This document shows positions 17,342-26,101 of a stretch of 64,000 bases of DNA, piece after piece. Under the pieces are notes generated by a model. That model was given only the letters and a program-made list of their open reading frames with translations. It did no database searches and was not told the origin of the DNA. Both the position numbers and the translations under genes were made by a program. The DNA is from Flavobacterium sp. 123 (GTDB taxonomy: Bacteria; Bacteroidota; Bacteroidia; Flavobacteriales; Flavobacteriaceae): positions 2,068,501 to 2,132,500 of the forward strand of contig NZ_RBXD01000001.1 in assembly GCF_003634825.1 (NCBI RefSeq), read 5' to 3'. The stretch's first letter is position 1. The number at the start of each line of letters is the position of its first letter.

Positions 17342-18154
17342 TTAATAATCGCCTCTTTTCTTAAATCGAGGGTCATCTCTTTTGATGAATTCGGTTCTTC
17401 TTTTTGGATTTTCTGCTTTAGGTAAACTGGCTTCTTCTGTTTTACTCGAAGGTTCAATCAATTGATTCAGCTCTTTGATTTCAGCATCGGTTAAATCGCG
17501 ATAACGCCCTACAGGAACATCAAGAGAAATATTGATAATTCGGATGCGTTTCAAAGCGGTAACTTCATATCCTAAATATTCACACATTCTACGAATTTGG
17601 CGGTTTAAACCTTGAGTCAAAATTATCTTAAAAATATATTTGCTAATTTGTTCGACTTTACATTTTCGAGTAACAGTATCTAAAATGGGAACACCATTTC
17701 CCATTCTTTCAATAAAACGATCCGTTATAGGTTTGTTTACCGTAACGGTATATTCTTTTTCGTGATTGTTTCTGGCTCTAAGTATTTTGTTTACAATATC
17801 ACCATCATTAGTCATGAAGATTAACCCTTCACTGGCTTTGTCTAATCGCCCAATTGGAAAGATACGTTTTGGGTAGTTGATATAATCTACAATATTATTA
17901 CGTACCTCTAGGTTAGTGGTACATTCAATTCCTACAGGTTTATTGAAGGCTAGATAGACAGGTTTTTCTGTTTTTTCACGAATTAACTTCCCATCAATGC
18001 GTACTTCGTCATCAGGAGAAACTTTTGTTCCTAATTCTGGAACAACTCCATTTATAGTTACACGACCTTCTTCAATAATTTTATCGGCTTCACGACGCGA
18101 ACAATACCCTGTTTCACCAATGAATTTATTGAGACGTTTTAGATTTTCTTCCAT
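17342..18154 (-). CDS. rluF: 23S rRNA pseudouridine synthase, RluF type
   Basis: A 270-residue protein. The S4 RNA-binding domain is residues ~5-60 ([19 protein letters not shown]). The pseudouridine synthase domain has catalytic Asp105 in [10 protein letters not shown], followed by HEKEY and [16 protein letters not shown]. RluF modifies U2604 (E. coli numbering) of 23S rRNA, whereas RluB and RluE modify other sites. The wording [24 protein letters not shown] and the basic C-terminal tail match RluF best as I recall it. The gene converges on folD, and TACTTTTG just upstream of the ATG suggests a near-leaderless transcript. Confidence 0.85.
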   Translation of the reverse strand: MEENLKRLNKFIGETGYCSRREADKIIEEGRVTINGVVPELGTKVSPDDEVRIDGKLIREKTEKPVYLAFNKPVGIECTTNLEVRNNIVDYINYPKRIFPIGRLDKASEGLIFMTNDGDIVNKILRARNNHEKEYTVTVNKPITDRFIERMGNGVPILDTVTRKCKVEQISKYIFKIILTQGLNRQIRRMCEYLGYEVTALKRIRIINISLDVPVGRYRDLTDAEIKELNQLIEPSSKTEEASLPKAENPKRRTEFIKRDDPRFKKRGDY

Positions 18155-18158
18155 GTTG

Positions 18159-18166
18159 CAAAAGTA
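18159..18166 (-). promoter_or_regulatory. Possible -7 box of rluF
   Basis: Reverse-strand TACTTTTG matches TAnnTTTG but ends only 4 bp before the ATG, implying an almost leaderless mRNA. No -33 TTG. Confidence 0.3.
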
Positions 18167-18243
18167 GTACTAAATTGTTTAATCGGGTATGTGCTTATTT
18201 GAAAAAATAATGAATAGTCGTAGATTTTCAATGTTTGATAGTT

Positions 18244-19092
18244 CTATTTCGATTCAAATAAAAAGAATGAAATTTTTTTGTACAAGTCATCATCATGCAT
18301 ACTATGCCCGAGGCCTTTAGTTTCAATGAAATCAGCATTTTTCCAGCTGCTAGCTATTTTTTTTGCTTCGTCAAACAAAACGACTGTGTCTTCGATATCA
18401 TGGGCTATGAGCCCTTTTGTATTAATTTTTGAGGCAAATAATTTTCCCGTAAAATGGTCTAAATTGAGTTTGAAACTTTTTAAATAATGGGCTTCTAATT
18501 CTTTAGATATTTTTTGATTTAAACTTAATAACGAAATATAATTATTTAAAATAATATTGAAATCACTCGGTGCTCCTAAAATCACCATTTTTTTTACAGC
18601 GTCATTTTGATAAATGGATTGGTAATATAAAATGGTTTTTCCTCCAATTGAATGTCCTACTAGAAATTGAGGTTTGAACTTTTCGACAGCAATATGGATG
18701 AATTCTGCGTATTTTGGAATGCTAAATTCTTTACCGCTAGACAATCCATGAGCTGGCCCGTCAATGGCAATAATTGTAACGCCAGATTTTTTTAAATAAG
18801 GGATAAAATTTTCCCAACGTGAAGCATTACTTTCCCATCCATGAACTAATAAAACAGTTGTTTCACTTCCTTTCCAGGTATAGGTTTGAAAAGTATGGTC
18901 TTCATGAACGAAGGTATTTGTTTCTGCTTCTTGTAGAATTTTTGGAAGCTTATTTTTTGACAATCGTCCTACTCTAGGTTCGCTAAAAAAAGCATAGGCA
19001 AGTCGTGAGGCTTTTTTAGGAAATACAAAACTTAATGAGTTGATGTATAATCCTAAAGATTTCGTGAATATAAAAAAGAGTATGTTTTTCAT
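18244..19092 (-). CDS. Alpha/beta hydrolase
   Basis: A 282-residue alpha/beta-fold hydrolase. The oxyanion-hole stretch LLVHGWESNASRW (about 81-93) is followed by DGPAHGLSSG and the nucleophile elbow VGHSIGG with Ser148. The acid (IAHDIEDTVVLFDEA) and a C-terminal His (GLGHSMHDD) complete a likely triad. The hydrophobic N-terminus (about 1-35) may be a membrane-associating segment. Substrate is unknown; esterase or lipase-like activity is the family default. The ATG sits immediately after the T tract of the preceding terminator, so its expression may depend on readthrough or an unrecognised promoter. Confidence 0.85.
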   Translation of the reverse strand: MKNILFFIFTKSLGLYINSLSFVFPKKASRLAYAFFSEPRVGRLSKNKLPKILQEAETNTFVHEDHTFQTYTWKGSETTVLLVHGWESNASRWENFIPYLKKSGVTIIAIDGPAHGLSSGKEFSIPKYAEFIHIAVEKFKPQFLVGHSIGGKTILYYQSIYQNDAVKKMVILGAPSDFNIILNNYISLLSLNQKISKELEAHYLKSFKLNLDHFTGKLFASKINTKGLIAHDIEDTVVLFDEAKKIASSWKNADFIETKGLGHSMHDDDLYKKISFFLFESK

Positions 19093-19121
19093 AATAAAAA
19101 AGCCTCCGATTAGGGAGGCTT
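19093..19121 (-). terminator. Terminator after the coiled-coil (zinc-ribbon family) gene
   Basis: On the reverse strand: AAGCCTCC / GGAGGCTT (19121-19114 with 19107-19100) and then TTTTTATTATG. The T tract runs directly into the start codon of the alpha/beta hydrolase gene. Confidence 0.85.
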
Positions 19122-19129
19122 AAATATAC

Positions 19130-19909
19130 TTAAAATTTAGAAAACAAATTTTCCATTTTTTCTTTTTCTTCGTCGGCCAGTGCGCTGTCGACTAATATTC
19201 TTCCTGAATGTTCATCAGTAATGATTTTCTTTCTTGAAGCAATTTCTACTTGTGTTTGTGGAGGAATTGTAAAGAAAGAACCAGCCGAAGCGCCTCTTTC
19301 AATTGATACAACTGCTAAACCATTACGAACACTGCTTCTGATTCTTTTGTAAGCTGCTAATAATCTTTCTTCGATTTGAGCTTCAAATTCTGCTGATTTT
19401 TCAGACAAGAATAATTCTTCTTTCTGAGTTTCAGCCATGATAGCATCTAATTCAGATTTTTTATGTTTCAAGTGTGAAGATTTTGCTTCTAATTTTTCTT
19501 TAGAGTTAGCAATAATCTCTTTCTTGTGTTCCATAGAAGCTTTCATTTCTTTGATTTGCTTTTCAGCCAATTGAATTTCTAATTCTTGAAATTCAACTTC
19601 TTTAGTCAAAGAATTAAATTCTCTATTGTTACGAACACTTTCTTGTTGTTTGGTGTATTTTTTGATGGCCTCTTTGTGCTCATCAATAGCATTTTTCTTT
19701 ACCTTGATAAGGTCTTCGATTACTTCGAGATCACTTTTTAATTTTTCTGAACGGGTGCTTAAGCCAGCAACTTCATCTTCTAAATCTTCCACTTCTAAAG
19801 GAAGTTCTCCTCTTACGTTTCTGATTTCGTCAATTCTAGAGTCAATAAGTTGTAAATCGTAAATTGCTCTTAACTTGTCCTCAACACTTAATTCTTTCGT
19901 ATTCGCCAT
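19130..19909 (-). CDS. Coiled-coil protein of the C4 zinc-ribbon family, cysteines lost
   Basis: A 259-residue protein dominated by a long antiparallel coiled coil (about 25-185; heptad-rich EVEDLEDEVAGLSTRSEKL and later segments). This is the arrangement of CT398-like zf-RING_7/DUF164 proteins. The C-terminal zinc-ribbon region (about 195-245) retains the scaffold (VVSIERGASAGSF, DEHSGRILVD), but the positions that usually carry CxxC pairs hold other residues. No cysteine is present in the whole protein. It begins 3 bp after the Nif3-like gene and is surely cotranscribed with it. The function of the pair is not established. Confidence 0.85.
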   Translation of the reverse strand: MANTKELSVEDKLRAIYDLQLIDSRIDEIRNVRGELPLEVEDLEDEVAGLSTRSEKLKSDLEVIEDLIKVKKNAIDEHKEAIKKYTKQQESVRNNREFNSLTKEVEFQELEIQLAEKQIKEMKASMEHKKEIIANSKEKLEAKSSHLKHKKSELDAIMAETQKEELFLSEKSAEFEAQIEERLLAAYKRIRSSVRNGLAVVSIERGASAGSFFTIPPQTQVEIASRKKIITDEHSGRILVDSALADEEKEKMENLFSKF

Positions 19910-19912
19910 ATT

Positions 19913-21007
19913 CTATAAGTACTTAACTGGATTTGTATTTTCTTCTGATAAAATGAATGCAAAATTAAGGATTTTTTTCCGAAGAAAGTCAACAATATAA
20001 TTTTTTGTATAGCGTTCGCTTTCAAAATGTCCAATATCTGCCAAAAGTAACTTGTTTTCGGCTTCATAAAACTGATGATATTTCAAATCGGCAGTCAAAA
20101 AAGCATCTGCACCAGCTTGAATTGCGTTTTTTATAGCAAAACTTCCAGCTCCACCAAGCACAGCTACTTTTTTTATTTTTTTTCCTGTAAAGGCAGAATG
20201 ACGAATTCCATCGGATAGCATTTTGTCTTTGACATTCAATAAAAAATCTTTTTCATCAACTGGTGTTTCGAGTTCTCCTATCATTCCAAGACCAATATTT
20301 TGATGAGAATTTTGTAATTCGTAAATTTCATAGGCTACTTCCTCATAAGCATGGCTCTTAAAAAGTGATTGTAAGATTTTGCTTTCTAAATGTTTTTCAA
20401 AAGTAACTTCAATTTTTATTTCATCGCCTTGAACAAATTCAAATCGTTCTCCAACTTGAGGATTGCTATGCTCATTTCCCATGTAGGTTCCAATTCCCTT
20501 TGAATTGAAGCTGCAATTTTCATAATTTCCAATCATTCCAGCACCGGCATCAAAAAGTGCATTTCGAACTTCTTCGGCATTTTCAGGAATGGTATAAGTG
20601 ACTAATTTTCTGATGAAGTTTTGCTTTGGAATCAAAATCTTAGTGTTTTTTAATCCTAAAGCGTCACAGAATATTTTATTGACACCTTCTTGATGATTAT
20701 CTAAAGCGGTATGAACGGAGTAAATAGCGATGTCATTTTTTATGGCTTTAATAATGGAACGTTCCACATAATTTTTACCCGTGATTTTCTTTAAGCCTGA
20801 AAATAATATAGGGTGGAAGCAAACAACCAAATTGCAATTTTTGCTAATTGCCTCTTCAATAACGCTTTCTAATGCGTCATGACAAACTAAAACACCAGTT
20901 GCTTCTGTTTCCTGATCTCCTACGAGTAACCCTACATTATCAAAATCTTCAGCATAGGCAAGAGGAGCCATTTCTTCGAGTACAGAAATTATTTCTTTAA
21001 TTTTCAT
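19913..21007 (-). CDS. Nif3-like dinuclear metal-centre protein
   Basis: A 364-residue Nif3/YbgI family protein with an internal PII/CutA-like insert (about 130-235). Metal-ligand motifs are visible: CFHPILFSG, SVHTALDNHQEGVN and, near the C-terminus, DIGHFESERY. Family members form toroidal hexamers with two metals per subunit. Proposed roles include GTP cyclohydrolase-related or metal-chaperone activities, none settled. It is translationally linked to the coiled-coil gene downstream. Its start is preceded at 8 nt by a hairpin leader repeat. Divergent from lpxK. Confidence 0.92.
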   Translation of the reverse strand: MKIKEIISVLEEMAPLAYAEDFDNVGLLVGDQETEATGVLVCHDALESVIEEAISKNCNLVVCFHPILFSGLKKITGKNYVERSIIKAIKNDIAIYSVHTALDNHQEGVNKIFCDALGLKNTKILIPKQNFIRKLVTYTIPENAEEVRNALFDAGAGMIGNYENCSFNSKGIGTYMGNEHSNPQVGERFEFVQGDEIKIEVTFEKHLESKILQSLFKSHAYEEVAYEIYELQNSHQNIGLGMIGELETPVDEKDFLLNVKDKMLSDGIRHSAFTGKKIKKVAVLGGAGSFAIKNAIQAGADAFLTADLKYHQFYEAENKLLLADIGHFESERYTKNYIVDFLRKKILNFAFILSEENTNPVKYL

Positions 21008-21011
21008 TGAT

Positions 21012-21060
21012 TTTAGTTTAAAGTTTAAGGTTTAAAGTTCAAGGTTGAGCAACTTTCAAC
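21012..21060 (-). repeat. Hairpin leader repeat upstream of the Nif3-like gene
   Basis: On the reverse strand, arms GTTGAAAGTTG and CAACCTTGAAC (21060-21050 and 21047-21037) are followed by two AAACYTTAAAC units. The last AAAC ends 8 nt before the ATG. Confidence 0.65.
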
Positions 21061-21118
21061 ATTAAACAAATGAAACAAAAAATTATATTTCAAAGATAAA
21101 ATATTCTACTTTCGTAAA

Positions 21119-22141
21119 ATGAATTTACTGCGAAAAATACTGTTTCCATTTGCCATTTTATATGGTTTGGTTACTAGTATTCGTAATTTTCTTTTTGATA
21201 TAGGGATTTTAAAATCCTATTCTTTTGATTTACCTATTATAGCGGTTGGGAATCTAAGCGTTGGTGGTACAGGAAAAACGCCTCAAATTGAATATTTAAT
21301 TCGGTTACTTTCTGGTAAATATAAAATTGCAACACTAAGCCGTGGATATAAAAGGCAGTCGGAAGGGTTTGTTTTAGCCGATTCAACATCAAATGCTATG
21401 GTTCTTGGGGATGAACCTTTTCAGTTTTACCAAAAATTTCCGGGAATACAAGTTGCCGTTGATGCTGATAGAAAAAATGGTATTGAACACTTGCTTTCGC
21501 AAAAAGAAAAACCCGAAATTATCCTGTTAGATGATGCCTTTCAACATCGAAAAGTTAAGGCTGGTTTTTATATTTTGTTGACTTCTTATGGTGATTTGTA
21601 TTCAGATGACTATATATTGCCAACAGGGAATTTGCGCGAAAGCCGAACTGGGGCAAAAAGAGCGAATGTTGTGGTTGTTACAAAATGTCCTGCTAATCTT
21701 TCGCTTGACGAGCAAAATGAAATTAAAGCAAAACTTAAACTAACTCCAAGCCAAGAATTGTATTTTTCGTTTATCGATTATGATGATTCCATTTTTTCGG
21801 AAGACAAAACGATGAAGGTTGAAGAAATAAGGAATAATGATAAATTACTTTTAGCTGGAATTGCTAAGCCGGAACCTTTTTTTGAATTTTTGAAATCAGA
21901 AGTTAACAATCAAGAAATTTTGACTTATCCAGATCATTATCATTTTACCGAAAAAGATATTTTAGAAATAAAAGAAAAGGCGAAGCATAAAATTATTATT
22001 ACTACTGAGAAGGATTATGTTCGGTTAAAAGATTCTGTTTTAGCAGCACAATTATATTATTTGCCCATACGAAGTAGCTTTGTTTCTGGCGGAAATAGTT
22101 TTGATGAAAGCATTCAGAATTTTGTAGAAAGACTTAAGTAG
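21119..22141 (+). CDS. lpxK: Tetraacyldisaccharide 4'-kinase
   Basis: A 340-residue inner-membrane-associated kinase that phosphorylates the lipid A disaccharide precursor to lipid IVA. An N-terminal hydrophobic helix (about 5-28) precedes the Walker A motif GNLSVGGTGKTP (P-loop GGTGKT, 49-54). DDAFQHRKV carries the family's DxxQHR signature, and LPTGNLRE is the following conserved block. The C-terminal half includes ITTEKDYVRL. All are standard LpxK landmarks. A one-mismatch -7 box (TACTTTCG) lies near the start. A terminator hairpin follows. Confidence 0.95.
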   Translation: MNLLRKILFPFAILYGLVTSIRNFLFDIGILKSYSFDLPIIAVGNLSVGGTGKTPQIEYLIRLLSGKYKIATLSRGYKRQSEGFVLADSTSNAMVLGDEPFQFYQKFPGIQVAVDADRKNGIEHLLSQKEKPEIILLDDAFQHRKVKAGFYILLTSYGDLYSDDYILPTGNLRESRTGAKRANVVVVTKCPANLSLDEQNEIKAKLKLTPSQELYFSFIDYDDSIFSEDKTMKVEEIRNNDKLLLAGIAKPEPFFEFLKSEVNNQEILTYPDHYHFTEKDILEIKEKAKHKIIITTEKDYVRLKDSVLAAQLYYLPIRSSFVSGGNSFDESIQNFVERLK

Positions 22142-22202
22142 TTATTATAATAATTATTTATTGTTGGTTTAAATCATTTATCTTATTCTTATAATTGATT
22201 GT

Positions 22203-22234
22203 ATGAATACTTTAAAAAAAGTATTCATTTTTTG
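22203..22234 (+). terminator. Terminator after lpxK
   Basis: ATGAATACTTT / AAAGTATTCAT (22203-22213 with 22218-22228) followed by TTTTTTG. Confidence 0.8.
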
Positions 22235-22235
22235 T

Positions 22236-22667
22236 TTAGAGAAAATCTGGAAAATGGGTTTCCATGATGTTGCTAATTGTTTCTAGCGATAAAGGTTTGT
22301 TCTTAAAATCGGAAACATCGTCAATTCCTTGCGCTCGTTTTTTGTCGTCAGGATTAAGCGAAGTGGTTAACATTACGATAATTATTTTTCCTTTTTGGTG
22401 TTCTTCTAATTGGTGGTAAACCTCCAGAAATTCCCAACCATCCATAACAGGCATATTGATGTCCAATAAAGTTAGCATAGGTTGTGGATACACATCGTCA
22501 TCTTTTTCAAATTTACCTTTATTGGTTATAAAATCAATAGCTTCTTTACCATTTAGAACAGTTTGAATATGATCTGTTATTCCCGCTTTTTTGATAATCA
22601 TTTGATTGATAAAGTTGGTTCCTTTATCATCGTCAATTAATAAAACACAGTTTAATTTTTTTTTCAT
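22236..22667 (-). CDS. Single-domain response regulator
   Basis: A 143-residue stand-alone receiver domain. The acidic pocket is IDDD (11-14), the phosphoacceptor is Asp69 in LLDINMPVMDGW, the conserved Thr/Ser lies in VMLTTS, and the Lys is in FKNKPLS. There is no output domain, so it probably relays phosphate or acts by protein contact, as with CheY- or Rcp1-type regulators. It starts 7 bp after the PAS histidine kinase and is almost certainly its partner; Rcp-type regulators commonly follow bacteriophytochrome-like or PAS kinases. Confidence 0.93.
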   Translation of the reverse strand: MKKKLNCVLLIDDDKGTNFINQMIIKKAGITDHIQTVLNGKEAIDFITNKGKFEKDDDVYPQPMLTLLDINMPVMDGWEFLEVYHQLEEHQKGKIIIVMLTTSLNPDDKKRAQGIDDVSDFKNKPLSLETISNIMETHFPDFL

Positions 22668-22673
22668 AAAGTT

Positions 22674-23951
22674 TTATAATTTAGGAATAGTGAAATTGAA
22701 CACGCTTTTTTTGCCTAGTTCTGAATCAGCCCATATTGTACCACCATGCAATGTTACAATTTTTTTGCAATGTGCCAAACCTATTCCGGTTCCGTCATAT
22801 TCGTCACGGTCATGAAGTCTTTTAAAGATAACAAATAATTTATGCATGTCTTTTTGATCAATACCGATACCATTGTCTTGTACTGAAAAAGTCCAATTTT
22901 TTTCATCTTCGATAGCCGATATTTTGATTTCAGGGATGCTGTCTTTTTTTCTGAATTTGATGGCATTGCTGATGAGATTTTGAAACAATTGTCGTATCTC
23001 TGTAGGATAACACTTTAAAGTAGGTAATTTATCTAGGTTAATTTTAGCACCGCTTTCTTTGATAACGATGGTCATATCAGTAAGTACATCATTCAGGATT
23101 TGATTACAATCCGTTTCGATCAATTCTTTGTTATTGCCTATTCGGGAGTAATCAAGCAATCCTTTGACTAAGGTTTGCATCCGTTTTGACGATTTAGATA
23201 TAAAATCGATATATATAGAACCATTACCTTCAAGTTCGCTTGAGAATTCTTTTTCAAGAAGTTCTGAAAAACTGACTAAAGAGCGCAAGGGTTCTTGAAG
23301 ATCATGTGAGGTTATATAAGTAAATTGTTCGAGTTCTTTATTTTGATTTTGTAATTTTCTGTTTTGCTCGGCTAATGTGATTTCTCTTTTTAAGAGTGTT
23401 TCCGTTCTTTCTTTAACCTTTTTTTCTAATTCAAAATTTAGTTTTTGTATTTCTTTCGAACGCTGGATGATTTCAACTTCCATATCGTTTACTTTTTTCT
23501 GTAAACCGGCAGTTAATATCTCACTTATTTCTTGTTCATTTTTTAATGACATGTAACTGGTTACATCTTGAACGCGATGAATGATATACTCAATTTCATT
23601 TTTTGAATTTAATACAGGAATATTTAAGGGGCTCCAGTAGCGAGCTTCAAAGTTTCCTTCGGGTGTTTGAATGTCATATTTTTGAACAGCCATAGTATGT
23701 GGCTCTTTTTGTGTCAAAACATAATTTAGGGATTGGGACAAATTAGAAACGCCAGTAGCCGTTTCGTCCTCAGGATTATCTGGAAAAACATCAAATAATT
23801 TACAACCAACGATTTCTTCCTTTTTTTTCAAAGAAGCTTTTTCGTAGGAATGATTGACATCTAAGATTATTAAATCTGTAGATAAAATGAGATATAAATC
23901 TGGAATTAGTTCAAATATTTTTTGATAACTAATTGGATTATGGTAGGCCAT
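22674..23951 (-). CDS. PAS-domain sensor histidine kinase
   Basis: About 425 residues, no membrane segment. An N-terminal PAS domain (about 8-135; FELIPDLYLILSTDLIILDVN) is followed by a coiled coil. The DHp helix has phospho-acceptor His216 in TSHDLQEPLRSL, and the HATPase_c domain has an N box (FQNLISNAIKFRKK), DNGIGI and GTGIGLAHCKKIV. The DLQEPL H box and cytosolic layout resemble phytochrome-like kinases, though no chromophore-binding GAF/PHY is present. I start at the ATG (MAYHNPIS); an upstream TTG would add 7 residues. It is paired with the downstream receiver gene. Signal unknown. Confidence 0.92.
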   Translation of the reverse strand: MAYHNPISYQKIFELIPDLYLILSTDLIILDVNHSYEKASLKKKEEIVGCKLFDVFPDNPEDETATGVSNLSQSLNYVLTQKEPHTMAVQKYDIQTPEGNFEARYWSPLNIPVLNSKNEIEYIIHRVQDVTSYMSLKNEQEISEILTAGLQKKVNDMEVEIIQRSKEIQKLNFELEKKVKERTETLLKREITLAEQNRKLQNQNKELEQFTYITSHDLQEPLRSLVSFSELLEKEFSSELEGNGSIYIDFISKSSKRMQTLVKGLLDYSRIGNNKELIETDCNQILNDVLTDMTIVIKESGAKINLDKLPTLKCYPTEIRQLFQNLISNAIKFRKKDSIPEIKISAIEDEKNWTFSVQDNGIGIDQKDMHKLFVIFKRLHDRDEYDGTGIGLAHCKKIVTLHGGTIWADSELGKKSVFNFTIPKL

Positions 23952-24410
23952 TATTTTTCGTTTAGATAGCAATTGTTTTATTGGGGGGGCAAAACATTTG
24001 GCATTGTTTATAGATTCAATTTCAATATTAAATTTAATAATTATAATTAAAAATACCTAATTTATTCTTGTTTTATAGGCAAATAACTCCTGTAAATAGA
24101 TATGCAGTTTGGCAATTATATTTAAGTTTAAATAATCGAAAGCTATATAAACATGTCGAACTAGTACGACAAATATGTATATAAATAATTCATTTTTAGT
24201 TTTTTAATTGGGTGTATTTCTCTAATTATTTTTAATAACCTAATTAAAATTAGCTTGTGGTTTTTAATAATATACAACTAAAGGAAATGAGTTAACAAAA
24301 ACCTAAAAATGATTTACAAAAAGTAAATTTTTAGTAAATTTACGATTAGCCCCAAAGTTATAAATAAACTGTGGTATTGGCATTTATTTAACTACTAATC
24401 AATTGTGAAT
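23952..24410. other. Gene-free divergent intergenic region (459 bp)
   Basis: Very AT-rich DNA between the divergent PAS kinase and GAF protein genes. I find no coding frame, tRNA or strong terminator. An exact TAnnTTTG box is missing on both strands; the nearest candidate for the rightward gene is TAAATTTA around 24337. A weak inverted repeat CTAATT...AATTAG lies around 24222-24253. A G-rich run sits just upstream of the kinase start. Confidence 0.6.
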
Positions 24411-25550
24411 ATGACCGAGCAATCAAGATTAAAAGAATTATACCGCTACCATATACTTGATACCAAACCTGAAGTAGCGTTAGATGAATTGGCAGAAATT
24501 GCATCTGTAATTTGTAATACTCCTATGTCATTAATCACAATGGTTGACAAAGAACGTACTTGGCACAAATCAAAATATGGTTTTGATATAGAAGAAGTTG
24601 TCAGGCAGAATTCTTTCTGTCAACATGCATTGAATAATCCAAAAGAAGTTTTTGTGGTTGAGGATGCGCAATTAGATAGGAAGTTTATTGATAATCCTTT
24701 TACGAAAGGAGATAATGCAATTCGTTTTTATGCTGGAGCACCGCTAGTCACTCCAAAAGGGTATGTTTTAGGAACTATTTGTGTAGTTGATACCCAACCA
24801 AAAAAAATTACTGAGGTTCAAAAAAGAGCCTTGCAAATTCTATCCAAAAAAGCAATGGACTATCTTAATTCAAGAAAGTTGATTCTTCTGCAAAATGACA
24901 ATATAGAATTAAACGCACTCAAATTAAAAAAACTAACAGACTCAGCTCCTTGTGTAATCTTCCAGTTAAAAATGTCGAAAAAAGGAAAGATGAAATTTGA
25001 TTTTTTGAGCAAAGGAATTAATAGTAGACTTCCAAATTTTAAATCAGATCTTTTAAAAGAATCTCCAGAATTGTTTTTTGATTTTATTCATCCTGATGAT
25101 TTGTCTCACGTAAAACAAAGTATTGACGATTCATTCACCAATCTTACGGAATCGCATATCGCCTATAAAGTCATGGTTTCTGAAAATAAAACGGAATGGC
25201 ATTTGGGTAGAGCTTTACCTGAAAAAGCAAAAGACGGATCTGTTATTTGGTATGGCACCATTCAAAATGTAACGAGTCTTATAGAATATGAAAAAGCTAT
25301 GGAGCAGGTTATGTATGACCTTTCGCATGTTGTGAGAAAACCTGTGGCTAATCTTTTAGGGTTAACTAACATAATTGAAAATGAGAAATATAATGAGATT
25401 AATTTCAAAGAATATATAGGTTATATTAAAACGGTATCAGATGAACTTGACAACTTTATAAAAACGCTAAACCAAACATACTGGCAAAAGAATAAAAAAA
25501 TAACAGGACTTAATAAAACCTTACCTAAGGCTGGAAAAAATACTACATAA
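24411..25550 (+). CDS. GAF-PAS protein ending in a DHp-like helix without ATPase domain
   Basis: About 379 residues. An N-terminal GAF domain (about 10-160; LDELAEIASVICNTPMSLITM, RQNSFCQHAL, FYAGAPLVTPKGYVLGTICVVD) is followed by a PAS-like domain (about 170-285; PELFFDFIHPDDL, VIWYGTIQNVT). Then comes a helical segment with an H-box-like sequence DLSHVVRKPVANLLG (His306) and a second helix. The protein stops there; no HATPase_c N or G boxes follow. It could dimerise with or receive phosphate from another kinase. I prefer the ATG over a GTG two codons upstream. The divergent PAS kinase is a natural candidate partner. Confidence 0.85.
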   Translation: MTEQSRLKELYRYHILDTKPEVALDELAEIASVICNTPMSLITMVDKERTWHKSKYGFDIEEVVRQNSFCQHALNNPKEVFVVEDAQLDRKFIDNPFTKGDNAIRFYAGAPLVTPKGYVLGTICVVDTQPKKITEVQKRALQILSKKAMDYLNSRKLILLQNDNIELNALKLKKLTDSAPCVIFQLKMSKKGKMKFDFLSKGINSRLPNFKSDLLKESPELFFDFIHPDDLSHVKQSIDDSFTNLTESHIAYKVMVSENKTEWHLGRALPEKAKDGSVIWYGTIQNVTSLIEYEKAMEQVMYDLSHVVRKPVANLLGLTNIIENEKYNEINFKEYIGYIKTVSDELDNFIKTLNQTYWQKNKKITGLNKTLPKAGKNTT

Positions 25551-25691
25551 TTTTCATATTAACGACCAAGCGAAGGCTGATAACTCAAAAAAAGCATATA
25601 AATACTAAATACAGACTTTTTTTAAATCTCTAAAAATCAATTTTAAGTGATTGAGATTACTTTTTTAAAATTACTATTTAAATAAAAAGCT

Positions 25692-25865
25692 ATGGAAATA
25701 GATTGGACAATATTGAGCATTATCTTAATTGGTTTAATTGTTTTGATTGTATTGGTTATCAAGAAAAATCAAAAGGATAAAAAAGACTACACTCATTTCT
25801 TAAATAATGATTTCAAAAAAGCAAAGGAAGAAGAAGTAAATCCTGACAATGACGATGATTTTTAA
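25692..25865 (+). CDS. Small single-pass membrane protein (57 aa)
   Basis: A 57-residue ORF starting MEIDWTILSIILIGLIVLIV: a short N-terminus, one strong transmembrane helix (about 6-24), then a basic stretch KKNQKDKK and an acidic C-terminus ending DNDDDF. The charge pattern suggests the C-terminus is cytoplasmic. Codon use matches its neighbours. It lies alone between the GAF protein and punA. Similar tiny membrane proteins are common in Flavobacterium and have no assigned function; I cannot name a family. Confidence 0.7.
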   Translation: MEIDWTILSIILIGLIVLIVLVIKKNQKDKKDYTHFLNNDFKKAKEEEVNPDNDDDF

Positions 25866-25977
25866 TTGTAATTATTCTTAAAGGACTTATCAGTAATAGC
25901 TTTTTTTAGTGTTTGCTGGATGTAGTAGTTCTTTCTGAGGTTGAATCTAAAATATATCTTTTCTTTTTTGTAAAAAT

Positions 25978-26008
25978 TATCTTAACTCCTATAATTTTTC
26001 TACATTTG
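25978..26008 (+). promoter_or_regulatory. Promoter of punA
   Basis: TTG (within TTTTTTG), 20 bp spacer, TACATTTG: a full flavobacterial promoter, leaving a leader of about 85 nt before the gene. Confidence 0.72.
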
Positions 26009-26101
26009 ATAGGAAAAGTAGTAAATTGTGACTAGACATATCTCTGATTTATAAGCGATATGCAGTCTGAATTTGATAGTTAATTAAATAAATAATTAAA
26101 A

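Noticed and set aside
19130..19909. Pseudogene call for the cysteine-less zinc-ribbon family gene
   Set aside because: The frame is intact, full length and tightly linked to its neighbour; loss of cysteines looks like an evolved variant.
23952..23972. TTG start for the PAS kinase
   Set aside because: An ATG seven codons downstream precedes the PAS domain with enough room; no support for the TTG.
25625..25666. Terminator after the GAF-PAS gene
   Set aside because: AATCTC...GAGATT pairs only with a large asymmetric internal loop before a T run; too weak to list as a feature.
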